Shown here: piece by piece, positions 8,793 to 19,996 of the stretch
Position numbering within the stretch: position 1 is the stretch's first letter
How the letters are laid out: each line of letters starts with the position of its first letter
Assembly: GCA_029260765.1 (NCBI GenBank)
Contig: JAJDCP010000108.1
Location: 1-64,000, forward strand
Direction of reading: 5' to 3'
Length of the DNA stretch: 64,000 nt
Source: Planctomycetota bacterium
GTDB lineage: Bacteria > Planctomycetota > J058 > JAJDCP01
Notes under the pieces: model-generated
What the model was told of the DNA's origin: nothing
The model's input: only the letters and a program-made list of their open reading frames with translations
The model's database searches: none
Position numbers and translations under genes: made by a program

Positions 8793-9211
8793 TGATCCCA
8801 GTACTCCCCAGGCCGGTAGCTCGCGAAGAACCACTGGTGGCCTTCGAGGTCCCGGGTCATGTAGCCGCGCGCACCGAAGGGCGTGTCCTCGGGCTCTTGG
8901 AGGATCGTGGCTCCCGCGGCCTTTGCGCGCGCGTAGTGCGCATCCGGATCGGCGACGTAGACTGACAGGGACTGGTGGATGCCGGCCAGGCTGCGAGGGC
9001 TGACCCGCTTCTCCTCGGGCCTCGTGGAGCTGACCATGATGACCCCCGCTCCCAGGCTGAGCTCAGAGTGGCGGACGCCGCCTTCGGGTCCCGGCACCAC
9101 CAGCCGCTTCTGGAAGCCGAACGCCTGGCACAGCCAGGCGATGGCCGCCGGGGCGTCGTCGTAGGACAGGCTGGGATAGATGGTCGCTGGGGTCTTGGTT
9201 TCTCCGGACAA
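8768..9211 (-). CDS. Glyoxalase/bleomycin-resistance (VOC) family protein
   Basis: A 147-residue protein with the paired beta-alpha-beta-beta-beta modules of the vicinal-oxygen-chelate superfamily: YDDAPAAIAWLCQAFGF, then HSELSLGAGVIMVSS, and a C-terminal LYVADPDAHYARAKAAG-like half ending in GHQWFFASY. It is closest in pattern to PhnB/YdfO-like VOC proteins of unknown substrate. The TTG start at 9211 is chosen because AAGGAG lies 6 nt upstream; an ATG 17 codons further upstream gives an unrelated N-terminal extension. The 3' end lies inside direct-repeat copy B. Confidence 0.8.
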   Translation of the reverse strand: MSGETKTPATIYPSLSYDDAPAAIAWLCQAFGFQKRLVVPGPEGGVRHSELSLGAGVIMVSSTRPEEKRVSPRSLAGIHQSLSVYVADPDAHYARAKAAGATILQEPEDTPFGARGYMTRDLEGHQWFFASYRPGEYWDQSNAEGAC

Positions 9212-9331
9212 TTCGGTCTCCTTTGGGAGGCTTCCGGGCGGCCCAGAGTGGGTGGTTTCCAAGCGCCGGAGACCGCTTTCGCAGGGCTTGCTCCCAGATT
9301 CTGGCTTCTTCCATCCAGATCAGTCTTCTCT

Positions 9332-9348
9332 GGCGCTCGCAGAGCGCC
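9332..9348. terminator. GC hairpin between ORFan and VOC gene
   Basis: A perfect 7-bp stem GGCGCTC/GAGCGCC with a 3-nt loop lies between the 9424-9948 gene and the VOC gene. There is no T tract, so it is at most a weak or processing hairpin. Confidence 0.35.
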
Positions 9349-9423
9349 CTGGTCATAGACCGACGCTACAGGGCGTGCTTCCACCACCGGTGGCTACCAA
9401 ACACAAGCTGAGCGGACTCGCAG

Positions 9424-9948
9424 CTACTTGGGGAAGCCCAGAGCCGTGGCGATCATCGAAGACGTCGCCGGAACGATGAATTTCTTGGTTTTCGGTTCGT
9501 ACATCCCTTCAAACAGCCACGCGCGCACGTTATGGCCTTGGGTGTTGATTGCCGTCAGGACTTCGTTGCAGACTCCGTAGGCCTGCCCGCCAAACTTCTC
9601 GTATATCTCCGTGCAGATGGTGGACATCAGCATGTTGCTGCCCCTTTTGACGCGCTCGACCACGTACACAGCGACCTGATGCCGAGTGAGCTGCTTCGTC
9701 CCGGGTTTCAGCTGGGCAGCTTGGCCCTGTGGTTGGCTGGAGGCGTTGGGGCAGCTGCATTGTGCTTGGGTCAGCAGCTGCGCCAGGTTCTTGCGGACCG
9801 TGTCGACACCTGCGTAGCTGCCTTTCGAGGTCAGCGCAGCCATCTGGTCAAAGGCCTTGTTGGCGGCTGAGCGCAGCTTCTTGATGTGGGAATTGAGCTG
9901 GCGAGCCAGCTGCGGGTTCTTGGCTTTGTCGGGAATCGGTTTGGTCAT
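9424..9948 (-). CDS. Hypothetical 174-residue protein
   Basis: I do not recognise this protein. The N-terminal half is helical and Lys-rich (residues 10-60), followed by a CSCPNAS segment with two Cys and a Gln/Pro-rich linker. A second helical region (RHQVAVYVVERVKRGSNMLM) ends in GFPK. It has no signal peptide or TM segment. ATG 9948 has GGAG 7 nt upstream. It sits between the secretion locus and the VOC gene in a patch with no conserved partners, so transfer is possible. Confidence 0.6.
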   Translation of the reverse strand: MTKPIPDKAKNPQLARQLNSHIKKLRSAANKAFDQMAALTSKGSYAGVDTVRKNLAQLLTQAQCSCPNASSQPQGQAAQLKPGTKQLTRHQVAVYVVERVKRGSNMLMSTICTEIYEKFGGQAYGVCNEVLTAINTQGHNVRAWLFEGMYEPKTKKFIVPATSSMIATALGFPK

Positions 9949-9988
9949 GCTCTGGCTCCGTGCATTCCCCAGTATTGTAGCACGCGCC

Positions 9989-11041
9989 TCAGACCATCTG
10001 CCGCGAACGCTGCAGCGGCTCGATATCCGCCGGATCGACCACTCCCGATTGCACCCAGTACTGCAGCGAGAGCTTGAGTGGAATCATGCCCTGCTGACGG
10101 CTGCCCTCAAGGATGCCGGGCAGGCGGTGGTGCTCTTCATTGCGGATGCAATTGCGCACCGCCAGGCTGCCGAGCAGCAGCTCGACTCCGGGCACGCGGC
10201 CCTTGCCGTCTTTGCGCGGCAGCAAGAACTGGCAGATGATCGCCTGGATGACGTTGGCGAATTGGAAGCGGATCGAGGCCTGTTGGCTGGCCGGGAACAC
10301 GTCGATGATGCGCTCGACGGTCTGCGAGGCCGAGATGGTGTGCAGCGTGCCGAACACCAGGTGGCCGGTTTCGGCCATCGTGACAGCTGCCTGGATGGTC
10401 TCGAGGTCGCGCATCTCGCCGATCAGCATCACGTCGGGGGCCTGGCGCAGGGCGTACTTCAAGGCCGAGTGGAAGGAGGGCGCATCCTGGCCGATCTCGC
10501 GCTGCTCGATGATGCTGCGGCCGTGTTGGAAGACGAACTCGATCGGGTCTTCGAGGGTGATGATGTGGTAGGAGTGCTTCTGGTTGATGATCTCGATCAG
10601 GCTCGCCAGCGTCGAGGTCTTGCCGCTGCCGGTCACACCGGTGATCAGCACCAGCCCCGACTTCAAGTCCACCAGCTTCAGCAGCTGCTCGGGCAGCATC
10701 AGCTCTTCGAACTTGGGAGGCGTCGTCGCCAGCGAGCGGATGCAGGCCGCCATGCTGCCTTTTTGCAGGTGCACGTTGGCGCGGAAACGGCCGAGATTGG
10801 GGACCTCGATGGCGAAGTCTACGTCCCCCACTTGCTGGATCTGCTTCCACTGCGCGTCGGTCAAGAGCGGGCGGATCAGGCTCTGCAGGGCGACCGCATC
10901 GAGGGGGGGCTGCTTCGAAGGGGTCATTTTTCCATAGACCCGGTAGATCGGGGGGGCACCAGCCACCAGCACCAGGTCTGATGCGTGCCGGCGGGTGGTC
11001 TCTGCGAGTAGCTCGGCCATCGACAAGCCGTCTTCGGCCAT
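9989..11041 (-). CDS. pilT: PilT/PilU-type retraction ATPase
   Basis: A 350-residue hexameric secretion ATPase of the PilT class, which powers pilus retraction. The N-terminal PAS-like domain (1-110) is followed by Walker A GVTGSGKT (135-142), the Asp box ITLEDPIEF (161-169), Walker B DVMLIGE (203-209) and the His box GHLVFGTLHT (226-235). It lacks the zinc-binding four-Cys motif of GspE/PilB, as PilT proteins do. The start lies 3 nt after the stop of the upstream gene. It is the last gene of the secretion/pilus locus beginning at 23476. PilU is an alternative name, since no extended C terminus separates them. Confidence 0.92.
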   Translation of the reverse strand: MAEDGLSMAELLAETTRRHASDLVLVAGAPPIYRVYGKMTPSKQPPLDAVALQSLIRPLLTDAQWKQIQQVGDVDFAIEVPNLGRFRANVHLQKGSMAACIRSLATTPPKFEELMLPEQLLKLVDLKSGLVLITGVTGSGKTSTLASLIEIINQKHSYHIITLEDPIEFVFQHGRSIIEQREIGQDAPSFHSALKYALRQAPDVMLIGEMRDLETIQAAVTMAETGHLVFGTLHTISASQTVERIIDVFPASQQASIRFQFANVIQAIICQFLLPRKDGKGRVPGVELLLGSLAVRNCIRNEEHHRLPGILEGSRQQGMIPLKLSLQYWVQSGVVDPADIEPLQRSRQMV

Positions 11042-11044
11042 GGC

Positions 11045-11755
11045 TCAGGGCACCTGTTTCTTGCCGAGCTTTGCTTCTTGCAGCTCGAGGTTGATCTCCC
11101 AACGGTGGCCTTCGAATTCATTGAAGGCCTCGAACACATAGGCGTGGTGGGCTTTGACAGCACCGAGATCTTCGCTCAGCCACATCTTCGACTCGACAGC
11201 GAAGATCAGGCCGGCGTCGGAGGTGTACGAGAAGCGGTTGTTCATGCGCAGGCAGCGCTCGAAGTGGCCGACTGGCAGGGTGGCGTCTTCGATGGCCTCG
11301 AGGGTCGATGCGATCGACAAGGTTCCGTAGTCGAGCTTCTCGTTCGACGGGCCTCGGCGGACACACGGGGAAGTGCCCGAGTGGCTGCCCCCGTCAACCA
11401 GGCGGGCCGGGATCATCAACATCGGCTCGGGCGGCACCAGGCTCCAACCCTGGGGGGCGACCATCTCCGAAACCCAGTACACTCCGTAGCCCGGGGCGAT
11501 GTTGTAGATCGCCTGGGCGTTGTTGTCCTCCTGCACCAGCACCCGCCGGGCCCTTCCTCCGAGAATCGACTGGCTGCGGGCCACGCGTACCAGGCAGGTC
11601 TGCAAGATGCCGGGGAGGTTGTAGGTCCAGGAGAAGCCGAGCTCCATCGGGAAGTAGCGCAGCATCTCGAAGCTCTGCGCGCTCGACAGCGCGTCGGGGT
11701 CCGGATTCTCTGCCAGACGCCGGGTCGTCTGGCTGCGCATGGGAGGTTTATTCAC
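11045..11755 (-). CDS. Unknown protein of the secretion locus
   Basis: I do not recognise this 236-residue protein. It has no clear signal peptide and appears beta-rich: LRYFPMELGFSWTYNLPG resembles the opening of DUF3108-like or lipoprotein-type beta-barrel domains, with later strands such as YGVYWVSEMVAPQGW and MWLSEDLGAVKAHHAYVFEAF. The GTG at 11755 has GGAGG 5 nt upstream and is preferred over ATG 11740, which has none. It lies between a pseudopilin and pilT, 3 nt from the latter, so it probably serves the same apparatus. Confidence 0.75.
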   Translation of the reverse strand: MNKPPMRSQTTRRLAENPDPDALSSAQSFEMLRYFPMELGFSWTYNLPGILQTCLVRVARSQSILGGRARRVLVQEDNNAQAIYNIAPGYGVYWVSEMVAPQGWSLVPPEPMLMIPARLVDGGSHSGTSPCVRRGPSNEKLDYGTLSIASTLEAIEDATLPVGHFERCLRMNNRFSYTSDAGLIFAVESKMWLSEDLGAVKAHHAYVFEAFNEFEGHRWEINLELQEAKLGKKQVP

Positions 11756-11759
11756 CAGT

Positions 11760-11785
11760 GCCTCCGCCTCGCTCACGCTGGAGGC
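11760..11785 (-). promoter_or_regulatory. Hairpin that could mask a ribosome-binding site
   Basis: On the minus strand GCCTCC pairs with GGAGGC over a 14-nt loop. The GGAGG arm is the Shine-Dalgarno site of the GTG start at 11755, so folding would hide it. This may be coincidence in GC-rich sequence. Confidence 0.3.
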
Positions 11786-11875
11786 AGGGTTCCAAGCTAA
11801 ACGTCCCCGCACGGCACGTCAAGCGGCTGGGTGGGGTCTGGCTGCGGGAGCGGTCGGCCGGGGAGCGCCTCGCGC

Positions 11876-12382
11876 TCAGGGCACACGTACCGTGGGCTGT
11901 TTGCTGGTCTCGCCCCCGACCACGAAGTCGAGCGTGAAGCTGTTGGCCAGGGTCTCTTCGACCAGGACCGACACGGCCGATTCGCCCTGGACCCCGGTGA
12001 TGGAGAACACGCACTGGGCCTCCTCCATGAATTGGGAGGGCCCCTGCAAGTTCGTGACGGCGATGGGGTCGTATGCTGTGCGCGTGAGTGTGCCTGGGAC
12101 CTTGGCGTAGACCCACTGCACCCGGAGATCTGGGCGGATGTGTGCCTCGATCCAGTTGCGGGTGGGGGCGTCACCGACGATGATGGTGTGTGCCTGGTTG
12201 AGGTCTCGGCTCAGGTAGTGGTAGATCTGCGTATACTGGTTCAGGCGGATCTGGCGGATGGTGACTTCAGAGGTGACCTCGAAAACGAAGCTCATCGACT
12301 GGGTGATCGCGACGAACATCGGCACGAAGATGACCATCGCCACCAGCAGCTCGACCAGCGAGATACCGTTCCTGCGCCTCAT
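11876..12382 (-). CDS. Pseudopilin (GspJ/PilW-like minor subunit)
   Basis: A 168-residue type IV pilin-like protein. A short basic leader RRRNG precedes the prepilin peptidase site and ISLVELLVAMVIF, with the conserved Glu at +5. The rest is a C-terminal domain of about 140 residues with long beta segments, larger than a major pseudopilin and in keeping with a GspJ or PilW minor subunit. Its ATG overlaps the gspF stop (ATGA). It would sit at the tip or initiating complex of the pseudopilus. Substrate and exact position are not readable from the sequence. Confidence 0.85.
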   Translation of the reverse strand: MRRRNGISLVELLVAMVIFVPMFVAITQSMSFVFEVTSEVTIRQIRLNQYTQIYHYLSRDLNQAHTIIVGDAPTRNWIEAHIRPDLRVQWVYAKVPGTLTRTAYDPIAVTNLQGPSQFMEEAQCVFSITGVQGESAVSVLVEETLANSFTLDFVVGGETSKQPTVRVP

Positions 12383-13506
12383 CCGATGGTGTCCTTGATC
12401 CGCAGGATCGGCAGCATGAACGAGAACACGATGGTGCCGACCACGATGCCCATGATCACGGTCATGATCGGCTCGATCAGTTTCGAGGTATTGGTGATGC
12501 GGCGTAGTGTGCGTTCGTTGAGCCCGACCGCGAACTGGCTGAGCACCTGGCCCAGGTTTCCGCCGCGTTCGCCCACCCGCACGATCTGCGAGAAGAACTC
12601 GGGAAACACGCCGCTGCCCGCCATGCAACTCGACAGCGGCTCACCAGCCTGCACCCTCTCGAGCGCTTCAAGCCACAGGCGTTTGTAGACCACATTGTTC
12701 GAGAGCATCGAGCAGACCCCAAGCGACTCGAGCATCGGCACGTTGCGGGTCAACAGAGCGCCGAGCACGTTGACGACCCGTGCCACGATGGTCTCGCGGT
12801 ACATCTGCCCGAAGATGGGCACCCGCATGAACACCACGCTGAGCTGCTCGCGCACGGTCGCGTTCTTCCACAACGCCACTCCGCCCAGGATCAGGGCGGC
12901 CGTGCCCAGGATCAGCCAGGGCCAATCGCCGCGGATCACGAGCGAGAGCCAGAACATGAAGCGGCTGATTGCGGGCAACAGGTGCTCTTTGCCCGCGAAG
13001 ATCACTTCGAGCTTGGGGACCACGCCGATCAACAGAACCAACACGGCAGAGATCGTGAACAACAGCATGACGCCCGGCACAATCATCGCGCTGATAAAGG
13101 ATGAGCGGATCTTGCGGTCCTGCTCAAGGAACTCATGCAGGCGCTTCAAGCTGTCGGGCAGACCTCCGGAGATCTCACCAGCCTGGATCATCTGTGTGTA
13201 GACGGCGCCAAAATCACGCGGGAAGCCCGCCATCGCCTCCGAGAGCGGCTTTCCGGCTTGCACATCCTCGTAGATCGCGCTGAGGATCTCGCGGCGCTTG
13301 GTGGCATTCTCGGGAGTCTGGGCGATCAACCCCGCCAACGCCTCGGCCATCGGCACGTTGGACTCCATCAGCAGCCACAACATCTCGGTGACTTCGAGCA
13401 GGTCGCTGTGGGAGAGGTACTTGCGACGGGAGACCGGCCGATTCAGGGTCAGGCTGCTCTCTTCGCGGCCTGAAGATTGGCCGATGGAATCAAGGGTGAA
13501 GGCCAT
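12379..13506 (-). CDS. gspF: Type II secretion/T4P inner-membrane platform protein GspF
   Basis: A 375-residue GspF/PilC family protein. It has two tandem T2SSF domains: the first carries LSEAMAGFPRDFGAVYTQMIQAGE and ISGGLPDSLKRL, the second PMLESLGVCSMLSNN and FFSQIVRVGERGGNLGQVL. Three TM segments occur, at GVMLLFTISAVLVLLIGVV, WPWLILGTAALILGGVAL and near the C terminus. It anchors the assembly ATPase and pseudopilin polymerisation in the inner membrane. ATG 13506 is the natural start of the conserved region. A promoter-like sequence lies 34-62 nt upstream, between it and gspE. Confidence 0.95.
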   Translation of the reverse strand: MAFTLDSIGQSSGREESSLTLNRPVSRRKYLSHSDLLEVTEMLWLLMESNVPMAEALAGLIAQTPENATKRREILSAIYEDVQAGKPLSEAMAGFPRDFGAVYTQMIQAGEISGGLPDSLKRLHEFLEQDRKIRSSFISAMIVPGVMLLFTISAVLVLLIGVVPKLEVIFAGKEHLLPAISRFMFWLSLVIRGDWPWLILGTAALILGGVALWKNATVREQLSVVFMRVPIFGQMYRETIVARVVNVLGALLTRNVPMLESLGVCSMLSNNVVYKRLWLEALERVQAGEPLSSCMAGSGVFPEFFSQIVRVGERGGNLGQVLSQFAVGLNERTLRRITNTSKLIEPIMTVIMGIVVGTIVFSFMLPILRIKDTIG

Positions 13507-13539
13507 CAGGAACCCCGCTGCCTGAGATCTATTGTCGGT

Positions 13540-13568
13540 AGTATAACAGACTGCATCGCACGCGGTAA
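13540..13568 (-). promoter_or_regulatory. Sigma-70-like promoter upstream of gspF
   Basis: On the minus strand TTACCG, a 17-nt spacer and TATACT lie in the 94-bp gap between gspE and gspF. The predicted start of transcription is near 13533, leaving a leader of about 27 nt. This would split the locus into two transcription units. Confidence 0.5.
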
Positions 13569-13600
13569 TGCGCGCAGAAACTCGCTGTGTCGCTTCGGCC

Positions 13601-15642
<2,042 letters not shown>

Positions 15643-15646
<4 letters not shown>

Positions 15647-16791
15647 GGAGAGGCCAGCCGCTCCAGTGCGGCGCGGGGGTATTCGGCTTCTGGTTTCAGG
15701 CGGCACGCCCGGTCGTACGCTTCCCGAGCGGCGTCGGGATCACCAGACTGCCAACAGGCGTCTCCCAATGCGCAGGACAGCAGGTACGAGTCGCGCAGAG
15801 GAGGGGCCTGTTCGAGGCTCGCGACGGCCTCCCTCGGCTGTAGCAGACCCATCAACGCCCGCGCCTGGCCGTAATGAGAGACCACGTCGTCGGGGTAGTG
15901 ACGCAAGTGGTTGGTGAACGCCTTGCGTGCTTTCTCGAGCTCGTTGCTCTCGAGGTACAGCTCGCCCAGGTCGCGCCAGACCTCGACCATTCCCAGGTCG
16001 GCCGCCGCGAACAGGTCTTTCAGGGCCGCTTCGCGCTCCCCCAACTGTGCGTGTGCGCGCCCCTTGGCCGCGAGCAGCGATGGGCGCAGGTCGGTTTTGA
16101 TCGCCAGGGGATGCAGGTACTTCAGCGCGCGGTCGACGTCGTCCGCTTCGAGAGCACAGAGCGCCGCGGCCTCCAGCACCTCTGGGTTGCCCGGCTCCAA
16201 CTTGAGCGCGCTGTCGTATAGACTGAGGGCCTCGTCATGCTTGCGGTCGAGCCACTCGAGCCCCGCCAAAAGTGATGTCACGACGGCGTCGGGCGCGTGC
16301 TTGAGCCCCAGCTCGGCCCAGCGCCGAACCGCTGCGCGGTCTTCGAGCATCTCTGCGGCTGCTATGGCGACGGTATAGCGGGTGGAGATGAAGCGGGCGC
16401 TTTCGGCTTCTTCCAGCACCTTCAGCGCCTCTGCGGGCTTATCCGTCCGCACCAGCAGCATTCCCTGGTAGGGCAGCAGGCGCGGGTCGTCGACGTTGTT
16501 CAGCGCTGCCAGGTCGAGCACTTCCTGCGCCTGGGGATACCATTTGAGCTCGAGCAGGATCCGCACGAGGTCGAGGTAGGGTTCAGCTTTGCTGGGCTCG
16601 GTTGCCTGGATCCGTTGCAGGATCTCGACCGCACCCATCAAGTCGCCTTCGCTTTCTTTGCGGGCGGCCTGTTTGTACTCGTACTCCTGCCACAGGAGCC
16701 GCTTCTCGTTGGCGAGATACGGCCGTGCCCCGGGAGCCTCACAGCCTGCGAGCCAGGTCAGCGCAGCGACAAGCAACAGCAGGCGTCTCAC
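15643..16791 (-). CDS. TPR lipoprotein of the secretion locus
   Basis: A 382-residue predicted lipoprotein with lipobox W-L-A-G-C near residue 17, followed by roughly eight tetratricopeptide repeats such as DEALSLYDSALKLEPGNPEV and REAALKDLFAAADLGMVEVW. It is likely periplasmic and membrane-anchored. Its GTG start overlaps the secretin stop (GTGA) and its stop overlaps gspE. It therefore may act as a pilotin or scaffold for the neighbouring secretin, as TPR lipoproteins such as PilF do. That role is inference from position and architecture. Confidence 0.85.
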
Positions 16792-19700
16792 CGGCCTTCC
16801 TCCGGCACGTCGCGCACTACGCGAAAGCCCAGATAGAAGAAGAAGCTGCCGGGTGCGAACTGCTCGCGGTAGGCCGACCGGCAGTGGGTGTCTTTGACCA
16901 GGTAGCTCCCGCCGCGGTAGACCTTCTTCAACCCTTCGTCCGGCCCGTGCGGGTCGGAGACCGCAGCTTCGAGGTTGCGCATGTACCAGTCTCCGCACCA
17001 CTCGGCGACATTGCCGTGCATGTCGAACAGGCCGAAAGGGTTGGGGGCATAGCTGCGCACCGGTACAACGCTGCTGGCCTCGGCGCCGGTGTTGAAGCAG
17101 GCCTGAGAGGCATCGAGGGACTCGCCGTTCCAATAGGGCGTGCGTGTATCGGCCCGGCAGGCGCGTTCCCACTCGGCTTCGGTCGGCAGGCGGTAGCCGT
17201 TGCCCTCCAGCAGGCTGACGGAGGCCGACTCCAGGCGGCCGTCCGCTGCGCGTACTGGAGCATCGATCTGGTAGCGGGGCGTGAGGTTTTCTGAGGCGGA
17301 CAACTGGTTGCAGAAGTCGACCGCGTCGAACCAGGAGACCTGCTCGACGGGAGCCTGCAGGCCTGCGTCCTCGAAGTTGCTGGGATTGCTGCCGGTCACG
17401 CGCTGCCAGAGGTCTTGGGTCACCTCCGTAGCGGCCATGTAAAAGGGCGCGGACAGGCTGACTTTGTGCAGCTTTTCGTTGGTCGAGCGGCCCAGCTCAT
17501 CCTCTTGAGAGCCCATCCAGAATTCGCCCCCAGGGATCAAGGCCATGTCGAGGCCCGAGTTGGTCGTGATCGCTAGCGCCAACTCGGCGGTCTGTGCGGC
17601 GGCGAGGCGTGAAGGGTTGGGATCCCACCAGGGCGGTGCTTCCAGCGCCCGGAGAGGAAGACGCACGATCGGAGCTGCCACGTCCTCGGCCACTGCAGGA
17701 GCGGCTGCGTTCGCCGAGACATCCGTGCTGTCCGAGGGCGCCGTTTCGGTGTCCTCGGCGGGCTCTTCTTCGGGCCAGATCTGGGGGTTCCACTGGCTCT
17801 GTGCCGGTGACAGAACCGTTGGAGTGTGGTAGCTGCCACCGCGCTCCGACCAGTAGCCGGGCTGGGTGTGCAGATACAAGTCGAGGTTCTGCTCGAGGGT
17901 TTCAACCAGGGTCGGTTTGCCCCTACGCGTCAGGATCTGGTCTCGGACCTGCAAAGCAGTGGGATGCATCGGGTTGATGGCCAGCGCCCATTCGGTCCGG
18001 GCGAGGCTGTCGGTGTCGCGGGGGTCGCCGTCAGACCCGAGCCACATGTAGGAGCGGCGGGCGCGGTTGCCCAACCAGAGGTGGCTTTCGAACCGCTGGC
18101 GCCGTTCTTCCATCTCGGCCCAGACGCGCATCGAGATCTCTTCCATGTCCTCGTCGTTGATGACATACGGCGTGATCAAGAACACGATCTCTTCTTTACG
18201 GATGCTGCCCGACTGGCGGCCAAAGGCCCACCCGATGAAGGGGATATCGCCCAGGAAGGGGATCTGGTTGACGTCGTTCTGCGTGACTTCTTCCATCAAG
18301 CCACCGATCACCAGAGTGTGGCCGCTGCGCACAATCGCATTGACCGAGAGCTCGGCGACCTCTTCCTGGGGCACGCCGTTCGCGTCGATCAAGCCCGAGC
18401 TCCGCTTGGGGGAGAGCAGCAGGCGCACGTACCCGTTGTCGGCGATCAAGGGGGTGAAGGTCAGTTTGATACCCGTATCGAGGAACTCGATGGTCTCCTG
18501 AGTGGTTGTCGAACCGTTGCTGACGTCGATGTCCGAGGTCTTGAAGCCGAGCCGGTCACCGATGTGGATCTCTGAGCGGTGTCTGTCGAGGGCCAGGATC
18601 TTGGGGTTGGCCGTGACCGTAACCTCCGAGATGGTCTCGACAGCGTCGACAAAGACGCCGACTTTGTTCTTGATGAAACCGATCTGCAGACCCTGATCGG
18701 TAACGTCGCGCGGCGAACTGTACGACAGCGAACCGAAGCCGTCGTCGAGCAGCGTGCCGTTGCCCACCGATGAGGTATTGGTCGCCAGCGAGGAGAAGTC
18801 CGTGGAACGGATGGTCTGCGCGCCCCCCCCCGTGAAGATGCTGTTGAAGTCGATACCGTCGAGTGTGTTGAAATCGACGCCGAGTTGATGCCCGTCTTCG
18901 AGCGTCAGCTGCAGAATGGTCACTTCGAGCAAGACCTGCCTTGGGCGTTGGTCGATCTGGTCAAGCAGTGCCTCGAGGCGGTCGAGATTCCGAGGGAAGT
19001 CCGTGGCGATCACCAGACTCTCAGTCTCGAGGATGTGCAAATTTGCATTCGGCCCAGAAAGGAATGTCTGCAACAACTCGTTCAAGTTGAAGCTCACGTC
19101 GGTCTGCACGTCGAGGTCTTCGCCGCCTTCGCCTGTCGTGCTGCCGATCGTTCCCACCCCGTCACGCTTGAAGCTGTAGTTGCCGGTGCCGGTGTAGTAC
19201 TTCAACTTGTAGACGCGCGTCTCCATCGCGGACGGCAGGTCGAATTTTTCGCAAAGCTCGGCCGCCTTCTGGTAGACCGCGGCAGGAGCCTTCAGCACGA
19301 AGCCGTTGCGGCGCGGCATGTCCGAGAGGGACCAGCCACTTCCCTGAGGAAGCAGCTCCTCGATAAAGCCGCGTAGATCGCGCGCATCGGCCACCGTCAC
19401 ATTCTGCAGCGGCAGAAAGTACAGACCGATGTCTCCGCCCATGTTGACGACTCCCTGCGAGCCGTTGCCGGCGTTGGGGTCACCCCCGGCGGCCATCTCG
19501 GAAGTCAGCCGCAGGACGTCTCCGGTCTCGTCGAGCGTCAATGTCAGGCTATTGGCGATCTCTCGCAGGGCTTGGATCGGGGTGACGTTGTTGAGGAACA
19601 AGGTCACTTCCATATCGTCGAGCGCATCATCCATCTGGATGCTGCGTGTGGCGTAGCGCTGCAGCTGGGCGACCACCAGGCGCAGAGTATCGCGGTCAGC

Positions 19701-19820
19701 GGCCATAGAGATGGTGCCGTCGCGCTCTTCGGTCACCACCTGAGGACCGTCGTCCTGGCTGAAGGCAGGCAGGGCAAGCAGCCCCAGGCAGACCAGCCAA
19801 GCGGGGGAAATGCGCCTCAT
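16788..19820 (-). CDS. gspD: Secretin (GspD-like) fused to FGE-sulfatase/SUMF domain
   Basis: A 1010-residue protein with signal peptide (1-21) and N-terminal N0/N1-type domains (about 30-290). The secretin beta-barrel domain (about 292-554) carries VTANPKILALDR and the late IPFLGDIPFIGWAF motif. A linker rich in Glu, Pro and Ala (555-758) leads to a complete FGE-sulfatase/SUMF-type domain (759-1010): IPGGEFWMGS, EVTQDLWQ, GYRLPTEAEWERAC, MHGNVAEWCGDWY, YRGGSY. In true formylglycine enzymes a Cys pair follows RGGS; here the first is Val975 and the second is Cys980, so catalysis is unlikely. AAGGA lies 7 nt upstream of the ATG. It forms the outer-membrane channel. Confidence 0.93.
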   Translation of the reverse strand: MRRISPAWLVCLGLLALPAFSQDDGPQVVTEERDGTISMAADRDTLRLVVAQLQRYATRSIQMDDALDDMEVTLFLNNVTPIQALREIANSLTLTLDETGDVLRLTSEMAAGGDPNAGNGSQGVVNMGGDIGLYFLPLQNVTVADARDLRGFIEELLPQGSGWSLSDMPRRNGFVLKAPAAVYQKAAELCEKFDLPSAMETRVYKLKYYTGTGNYSFKRDGVGTIGSTTGEGGEDLDVQTDVSFNLNELLQTFLSGPNANLHILETESLVIATDFPRNLDRLEALLDQIDQRPRQVLLEVTILQLTLEDGHQLGVDFNTLDGIDFNSIFTGGGAQTIRSTDFSSLATNTSSVGNGTLLDDGFGSLSYSSPRDVTDQGLQIGFIKNKVGVFVDAVETISEVTVTANPKILALDRHRSEIHIGDRLGFKTSDIDVSNGSTTTQETIEFLDTGIKLTFTPLIADNGYVRLLLSPKRSSGLIDANGVPQEEVAELSVNAIVRSGHTLVIGGLMEEVTQNDVNQIPFLGDIPFIGWAFGRQSGSIRKEEIVFLITPYVINDEDMEEISMRVWAEMEERRQRFESHLWLGNRARRSYMWLGSDGDPRDTDSLARTEWALAINPMHPTALQVRDQILTRRGKPTLVETLEQNLDLYLHTQPGYWSERGGSYHTPTVLSPAQSQWNPQIWPEEEPAEDTETAPSDSTDVSANAAAPAVAEDVAAPIVRLPLRALEAPPWWDPNPSRLAAAQTAELALAITTNSGLDMALIPGGEFWMGSQEDELGRSTNEKLHKVSLSAPFYMAATEVTQDLWQRVTGSNPSNFEDAGLQAPVEQVSWFDAVDFCNQLSASENLTPRYQIDAPVRAADGRLESASVSLLEGNGYRLPTEAEWERACRADTRTPYWNGESLDASQACFNTGAEASSVVPVRSYAPNPFGLFDMHGNVAEWCGDWYMRNLEAAVSDPHGPDEGLKKVYRGGSYLVKDTHCRSAYREQFAPGSFFFYLGFRVVRDVPEEGR

Positions 19821-19996
19821 CGCTTCTTCCTTTCGACCTCAGAGGTCCCGGCATCTGCACGTGGCGAACGGCCCGCTTCATGCGTGCATCCGTCTCGTCT
19901 TACCATTTGTCGTCTTGCTTGCAGGAATCTATCACCCTGGCATCCGGCTGTGCAAGGACCAAGAACCCGTGTCCGGCGGTCCCTGCACTTTGTCTC
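19821..19996. other. Gap before the secretin gene
   Basis: A 176-bp gap inside the secretion locus. On the minus strand TTGCAC followed by ATAGAT at 17 nt could be a weak promoter for the secretin, but no strong element or terminator is evident. Confidence 0.3.

Noticed and set aside
8491..9387. Alternative minus-strand ORFs around the VOC gene
   Set aside because: They are out of frame with the VOC motifs or lack start signals; the VOC frame carries the only recognisable domain.
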